DNA of 64,000 nucleotides, taken from positions 1 to 64,000 of the forward strand of contig CANREJ010000004.1 of assembly GCA_947629665.1 (NCBI GenBank), given 5' to 3'. Source of the stretch: an uncultured Clostridia bacterium. Its GTDB lineage: Bacteria; Bacillota; Clostridia; Christensenellales; Borkfalkiaceae. Below, piece by piece: positions 59,360 to 64,000 of this stretch (position 1 is the stretch's first letter; every line of letters starts with the position of its first letter). The notes under the pieces were generated by a model, which saw only the letters and a list, made by a program, of their open reading frames with translations, did not search any database and had not been told where the DNA came from. The position numbers and the translations under genes were made by a program.

Positions 59360-60565
59360 ATGGAAAACCAAGTGGAAAACAAAAACCAAACGTCTGCCTC
59401 CCCCAAAAAGCCGAACGCCTTTGTTTCGGGCGCAAAAAAGCTGTTCACGGCGGGCATACCCCGCAAATCGCTCTACGACTACGAGGACGTTTCCCCCACG
59501 GAGGAGGAGCTTAAAGAGAACATATTGATAGTAAACCATCTCAAAAAGTACTTCCCCGTGGAGAGCAATCTCATAGGCCGCCCCATTCGCTATTTAAAGG
59601 CGGTGGACGACGTATCCTTAAAAATCCCCTACGGCAAAACGCTGGGCATAGTGGGCGAAAGCGGTTGCGGCAAGACCACGCTCGGCAGAACGCTCCTCGG
59701 CCTTTACGATAAAACGACGGGCGAGGTTTACTTTGACGGCAACAACATAACAAATTACGGCGAACGCCAGACGAACGCAATCCGCAAGGATATGCAGGTG
59801 ATATTCCAGGACCCGTATTCCTCGCTCTCCCCCCGTTTCACGGTGGGCGGAATAATAAGCGAGGGCGTGCTTGTGCATAAGATAGTGCCCCGCAGCCAAA
59901 TCAAGGACTACGTTGTAAACTTAATGGAGCGTTGCGGCTTACAGCCCCAATATTACGAGCGCTACCCCTACGAGTTTTCGGGCGGGCAACGCCAGCGTAT
60001 CTGCATAGCCCGCGCGCTTGCAGTAAAGCCCAAGTTCGTTGTGTGCGACGAGCCCGTTTCCGCGCTCGACGTGTCCATACAGGCGCAAATTCTCAACCTT
60101 TTAAGGGAACTCCAACAGGAGATGAAGCTCGCCTATATGTTTATCTCGCACGATTTATCCGTTGTCCGGCACGTATCGGACAGCGTAGGCGTAATGTATC
60201 TTGGCAGTATGGTGGAGTGCGGTCCCACGGAGCGGATTTTCGATAATCCCATGCACCCGTACACAAGGTCGTTGCTCTCCGCGGTGCCCGTGCCCGACCC
60301 CAGGCGCAAGAAGGACAGAATAATTTTGCAGGGCACAATACCCAGCCCCGCCAACCCGCCTTCGGGCTGCCGTTTCCACACGCGCTGTCCCGAATGTATG
60401 GAGATATGCAAATACAAGGCGCCCGTCTACCGAGAATACGAAGAGGGGCACTCGTGCGCATGCCACCTCTACGACCCCGGATATTTATCCGATCCCGTAG
60501 GCTACAAGGCGGCGTACTCCGAAGCGGACGCGGTGTTCGCGGCCTTTCCCTCCAACGTTGACTAA
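59360..60565 (+). CDS. oppF: Oligopeptide ABC transporter ATPase (OppF type)
   Basis: GESGCGKTTLGRTLLGL, SGGQRQRICIARAL, VCDEPVSALDVSIQAQ, C-terminal GCRFHTRCP. Confidence 0.92.
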   Translation: MENQVENKNQTSASPKKPNAFVSGAKKLFTAGIPRKSLYDYEDVSPTEEELKENILIVNHLKKYFPVESNLIGRPIRYLKAVDDVSLKIPYGKTLGIVGESGCGKTTLGRTLLGLYDKTTGEVYFDGNNITNYGERQTNAIRKDMQVIFQDPYSSLSPRFTVGGIISEGVLVHKIVPRSQIKDYVVNLMERCGLQPQYYERYPYEFSGGQRQRICIARALAVKPKFVVCDEPVSALDVSIQAQILNLLRELQQEMKLAYMFISHDLSVVRHVSDSVGVMYLGSMVECGPTERIFDNPMHPYTRSLLSAVPVPDPRRKKDRIILQGTIPSPANPPSGCRFHTRCPECMEICKYKAPVYREYEEGHSCACHLYDPGYLSDPVGYKAAYSEADAVFAAFPSNVD

Positions 60566-60589
60566 AAAGGCAGGCAAGAGGAATAATCC

Positions 60590-61732
60590 ATGAAAAAAAG
60601 CAAAAGCGGCTATATCGGGTTTAAAGAATCCCGCAAAATAGTCAAATACAACAAACAGCAGATAAGGTACTACGAAAGGCTCAAAAAGCGCAAACATATC
60701 CCCCGCGAGGAATATCTTGCCACAATGAAAAACGAGGACAACGTAGTTGAATTTGACGATCTGCACACATATTTCTTTACTGACACGGGCACGGTAAAGG
60801 CGGTGAACGGCGTAAGTTTCGATATTCCCGCGCACTCCACCGTGGGCGTGGTTGGCGAAAGCGGTTGCGGCAAGTCCGTAACGTCGCTCTCCCTTCTGCG
60901 GCTCGTGCAGGCTCCGCAGGGGCAAATCGTTTCGGGCAGTATCCGCTATAAAACCAAGGACGGCGACTGCTACGACATAACCAAGCTCCCGCAGGACATG
61001 ATGGAAAAGATAAGCGGCAAGGAAATTTCAATGATTTTCCAGGAGCCTATGACGTCGTTGAATCCCGTTTTCACCATAGGCTACCAGCTTGACGAAGTAT
61101 CCCTGTTGCACATAGAGGGCGCAACAAAGGAGTCCGCAAGGGAAAAATCAATCGAAATGCTCAAACTCGTGGGCATAGCCAACGCGGAGGGGGTATACAA
61201 GAGCTACCCGCACGAACTTTCGGGCGGTATGCGCCAGCGCGTTATGATAGCCATGGCGCTGTGTTGCCAGCCCAACCTCATAATAGCGGACGAACCCACA
61301 ACCGCGCTCGACGTAACCATACAGGCGCAGATTCTGGACCTTTTGCGCGAACTGAAAGACAAGCTCGACAGCTCCATAATGCTCATCACGCACGACCTCG
61401 GCGTAATAGCCGAAATGGCGGACTACGTCGTTGTAATGTACGCGGGCAAGGTAATAGAGGCGGGCAACGTCTTTGAAATTTTCGATAACCCTTCCCACCC
61501 CTACACAATAGGACTTTTAAAGAGCAAGCCCGTAATAAACAAAAAGGTAGACGAGCTTTACTGCATAAAGGGCAGGGTGCCCAGCGCGGTGGATTTGCCC
61601 GACTACTGTTATTTCCGCGACAGGTGCGACATGTGTACCTCGGCGTGTGCTGGCAGTTATCCCGAATTTGTACAACTTTCGCCCACGCACAAAGTTGCCT
61701 GCCACCTCTATGAAAGCAAGGTACTGAAATAG
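60590..61732 (+). CDS. oppD: Oligopeptide ABC transporter ATPase (OppD type)
   Basis: [47 protein letters not shown]. Confidence 0.92.
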   Translation: MKKSKSGYIGFKESRKIVKYNKQQIRYYERLKKRKHIPREEYLATMKNEDNVVEFDDLHTYFFTDTGTVKAVNGVSFDIPAHSTVGVVGESGCGKSVTSLSLLRLVQAPQGQIVSGSIRYKTKDGDCYDITKLPQDMMEKISGKEISMIFQEPMTSLNPVFTIGYQLDEVSLLHIEGATKESAREKSIEMLKLVGIANAEGVYKSYPHELSGGMRQRVMIAMALCCQPNLIIADEPTTALDVTIQAQILDLLRELKDKLDSSIMLITHDLGVIAEMADYVVVMYAGKVIEAGNVFEIFDNPSHPYTIGLLKSKPVINKKVDELYCIKGRVPSAVDLPDYCYFRDRCDMCTSACAGSYPEFVQLSPTHKVACHLYESKVLK

Positions 61733-61825
61733 AAATAAATTTTAAAAAGATAATCCGGGCGGATTGCCAATAAAAAGCCATGCAAGGCACAAAATTTGTC
61801 ATAAAAAAAGGTTACAAAACTTTTG

Positions 61826-61854
61826 TTGACATTCAACGGACGGGGGATTATAAT
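61826..61854 (+). promoter_or_regulatory. Consensus sigma70-type promoter
   Basis: TTGACA-N17-TATAAT, exact -35 and -10 consensus. Confidence 0.85.
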
Positions 61855-61924
61855 ATCAATTAAATAACAACAATATCTTACACTTTCTCTTGCAGATGCT
61901 TAATATCCTTCTCCGCAATTTTGC

Positions 61925-61934
61925 GGGGGGGGGG
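61925..61934 (+). repeat. G10 homopolymer in 5' leader
   Basis: ccgcaattttgcgggggggggtattg region; ten consecutive G. Confidence 0.9.
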
Positions 61935-61994
61935 TATTGTTTTATTTGTAAAAAAAGCCGCCAATGCGGCAAACTGAAAATGGGAGAAGAGTAT

Positions 61995-64000
61995 ATGAAA
62001 ATTCAGATTTTCAAAAAGACATTGATAGCGTTTTTGTCGCTACTGTTTTTGTCGGCGTTAAGCATTGCGCTTATCCGTGTAATTCCCGCGCATGCCGCAG
62101 AATACACCCTCACGGTCTATGGCGGAGAAGGTGGTACGGTTGAAGTAGACGGTCAAACGTTAAATACCGCCGAAGAATGGCGCGCAGTTACAGTAACAAG
62201 TTATGGCGGCCGTGTAGAAGTTAAAGCCAAACCTAATGAAGGCTATTCTTTTGCATATTGGTATAATGACGATATTAATATACCGCTTAATACTTATAAT
62301 AATGATAAATCGGCATACTCATCTACTATTTCCCATTATACAAATGCTAACGCAAATCTCCACCCGAAATTTGTAAAAGTTGCTGATTTTACTCCTAAAA
62401 CAACGGTTAGTGGGCAATGGCAACAGCAAGAAGATGGGGAATATACATTAACAAGCGGAAATTCGTATGATACTTCTAGTGGGCCGTTTAAGCGTAATAC
62501 TTTACATTCTATTAAAATGGAATCTATAGGCGCAAACAAATGGTACAATGTTTCCGGTAGCATAACGGTAGAACACGGTACAGAAGCTCCTCCCGAATAT
62601 GGAACGCTTATAGTTACCGATGGCGTAACAGAAATATTATCATATGTAATTCATACCGGCAATTCAAATCAGGCCGAAACATTCGATTTTAATTTAAAAA
62701 TCGCGGGCGACGGTTATCACTGCGTTAAATTTGATTATAAAGTACCTGGTATAATGCACGAGGAAACAAAGCCGCAAAAGTTGGATTTAACGCTGAAAAT
62801 TTCAGAAACTACCAAAGAAGACGTATATGCTGCAAATGAAGTTGTCTCGCAGGAGATACAATTCCCTAACCCCGACCTTGGAGAGGTTTACTATCTGGAA
62901 GGGCGTGGAGTTTCCAAGGACATCACAGAGGACGAAATAAAGAGTTCGGGTACAAAAATTGAAATTCAGCAAGGTAAGGCGAATGTTGAATTTCATAAAA
63001 ACATACCCATTATATTCTACGCTATTGAAAATGAAGGAGAGGTCAATTCTACAATCGATCCGCAAAAACAAACGTCTATTCACCACGGCGGCATTTATCC
63101 CGCTGACAGCGTATTTGAAGTTAAAGGCAAAGAATCAAATAAATGTGTTTCATTTTCTTTTACAGATAATGAAATAATTGCGATTGATACAAATGGTACG
63201 GAACAGGCAGTATTTGAAAAAACTCCCATAGTGGTTGATATCCGCGAAGTAGGGTTACTTCCCGATATTACCTATACTACAACCGTAAACAGCTTGCCCG
63301 ATAAGCAAGATGTTACCATTCAAAACGGCGGAACCATTCAGTTTAACTATGCAAACAGCAACACCGTAATGGTTAAAATAGACTCGGCAAAAAATGTTAA
63401 GGAGCATAAATTTACTATCACAAATAATGGCGGCGAACAAAATTATGAAAGTTTGCAAGGCCAATACGGTTTTGTATTAAATAATGTAAAGGAAAGGCAC
63501 GTTATAACTATTTTGCCCGATTACGGCACAAGGATTTATTTTGCGGAACCTTTCGAATTGACTATCGGCATGACAATCGCCGGCGGAGTGCAAAATGTTA
63601 TTTCAAAGGCCTCTGACAATATAACGGTAACCGACGACGATATTTATTCTTGGCATTTAGATCCTGCGTATAACGGCGAAAACGAAGCCTATGCGTTTTC
63701 ATCCGGACTAACGGGTACGGGTAAAACAAGGACCGTATCGCAAGTAGGTTTTACATTTAGCGGCAAGGGTCAGTTTAAACTTGAATTTTATATATCTGGC
63801 AAAGTAGCATCTAACACTTCGTTAGTATGCTATAAAATAGGTGAAAAAGTTACAAATAATATTATTGGAACCGACTATGAGGAAGATATCAAGAAAGATG
63901 GTGCAACTAGTCTTTGCATGATGAATACCGATCCTGCTTTGATTAGAGATAAAGAGCATGTTACCGCTATAGACGGTAAGCCGAACTGGTATTCTTTTGT
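61995..64000 (+). CDS. Secreted repeat-type protein, 3'-truncated by the window (missing from ORF track)
   Basis: MKIQIFKKTLIAFLSLLFLSALSIALIRVIPAHAAEYTLTVYGGEGGTVEVDG...; read by hand with no in-frame stop to 64000 (about 668 codons); gggagaag SD. Confidence 0.85.
   Translation, partial: MKIQIFKKTLIAFLSLLFLSALSIALIRVIPAHAAEYTLTVYGGEGGTVEVDGQTLNTAEEWRAVTVTSYGGRVEVKAKPNEGYSFAYWYNDDINIPLNTYNNDKSAYSSTISHYTNANANLHPKFVKVADFTPKTTVSGQWQQQEDGEYTLTSGNSYDTSSGPFKRNTLHSIKMESIGANKWYNVSGSITVEHGTEAPPEYGTLIVTDGVTEILSYVIHTGNSNQAETFDFNLKIAGDGYHCVKFDYKVPGIMHEETKPQKLDLTLKISETTKEDVYAANEVVSQEIQFPNPDLGEVYYLEGRGVSKDITEDEIKSSGTKIEIQQGKANVEFHKNIPIIFYAIENEGEVNSTIDPQKQTSIHHGGIYPADSVFEVKGKESNKCVSFSFTDNEIIAIDTNGTEQAVFEKTPIVVDIREVGLLPDITYTTTVNSLPDKQDVTIQNGGTIQFNYANSNTVMVKIDSAKNVKEHKFTITNNGGEQNYESLQGQYGFVLNNVKERHVITILPDYGTRIYFAEPFELTIGMTIAGGVQNVISKASDNITVTDDDIYSWHLDPAYNGENEAYAFSSGLTGTGKTRTVSQVGFTFSGKGQFKLEFYISGKVASNTSLVCYKIGEKVTNNIIGTDYEEDIKKDGATSLCMMNTDPALIRDKEHVTAIDGKPNWYSF

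Noticed and set aside
61749-61766. Terminator after oppD
   Set aside because: Only a weak AATCCG-gg-CGGATT stem without a T-tract; insufficient.
62336-63464. Short ORFs listed within 62336-63464
   Set aside because: They are inside the long open frame starting at 61995 that runs off the window.

Overview
All calls come from reading the sequence and the supplied ORF track by eye; no database search was run. The window looks like a low-GC-type Gram-positive (Bacillota/Clostridia-like) chromosome segment. LEFT PART (1-30 kb), mostly housekeeping: the 3' part of a giant repeat-containing surface protein, a HIT protein, a GltD-like flavoprotein, a DUF362 protein, a complete V-type ATPase operon (G/H-I-K-E-C-F-A-B-D) whose c subunit keeps the Na+-ligand spacing of Enterococcus hirae NtpK, a DUF1295 membrane protein, an AlkZ-like protein, a Trk/Ktr K+ uptake pair, glmM-glmS, L-serine dehydratase, a Tyr phosphatase, a CBS/DUF21 (HlyC/CorC-like) protein and RadC. 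RIGHT PART (30.3-61.7 kb): one collinear ~31 kb block of a small membrane protein, giant LRR_5/InlB-type lipoproteins, a ~2,450-aa subtilisin-like protease fused to LRRs, and an OppABCFD peptide importer. It is followed by another secreted-protein gene that runs off the window and is absent from the ORF track. MOST UNUSUAL SIGNAL: intergenic regions carry a mosaic of dispersed noncoding repeats. In at least two families the hairpin stems differ in sequence between copies but stay base-paired (compensatory changes), while flanking motifs are conserved. Other points worth checking: a G10 tract in a surface-protein leader, a probable ACG start codon for glmM, a predicted leaderless transcript, and a repeat that supplies the end of the serine dehydratase ORF.
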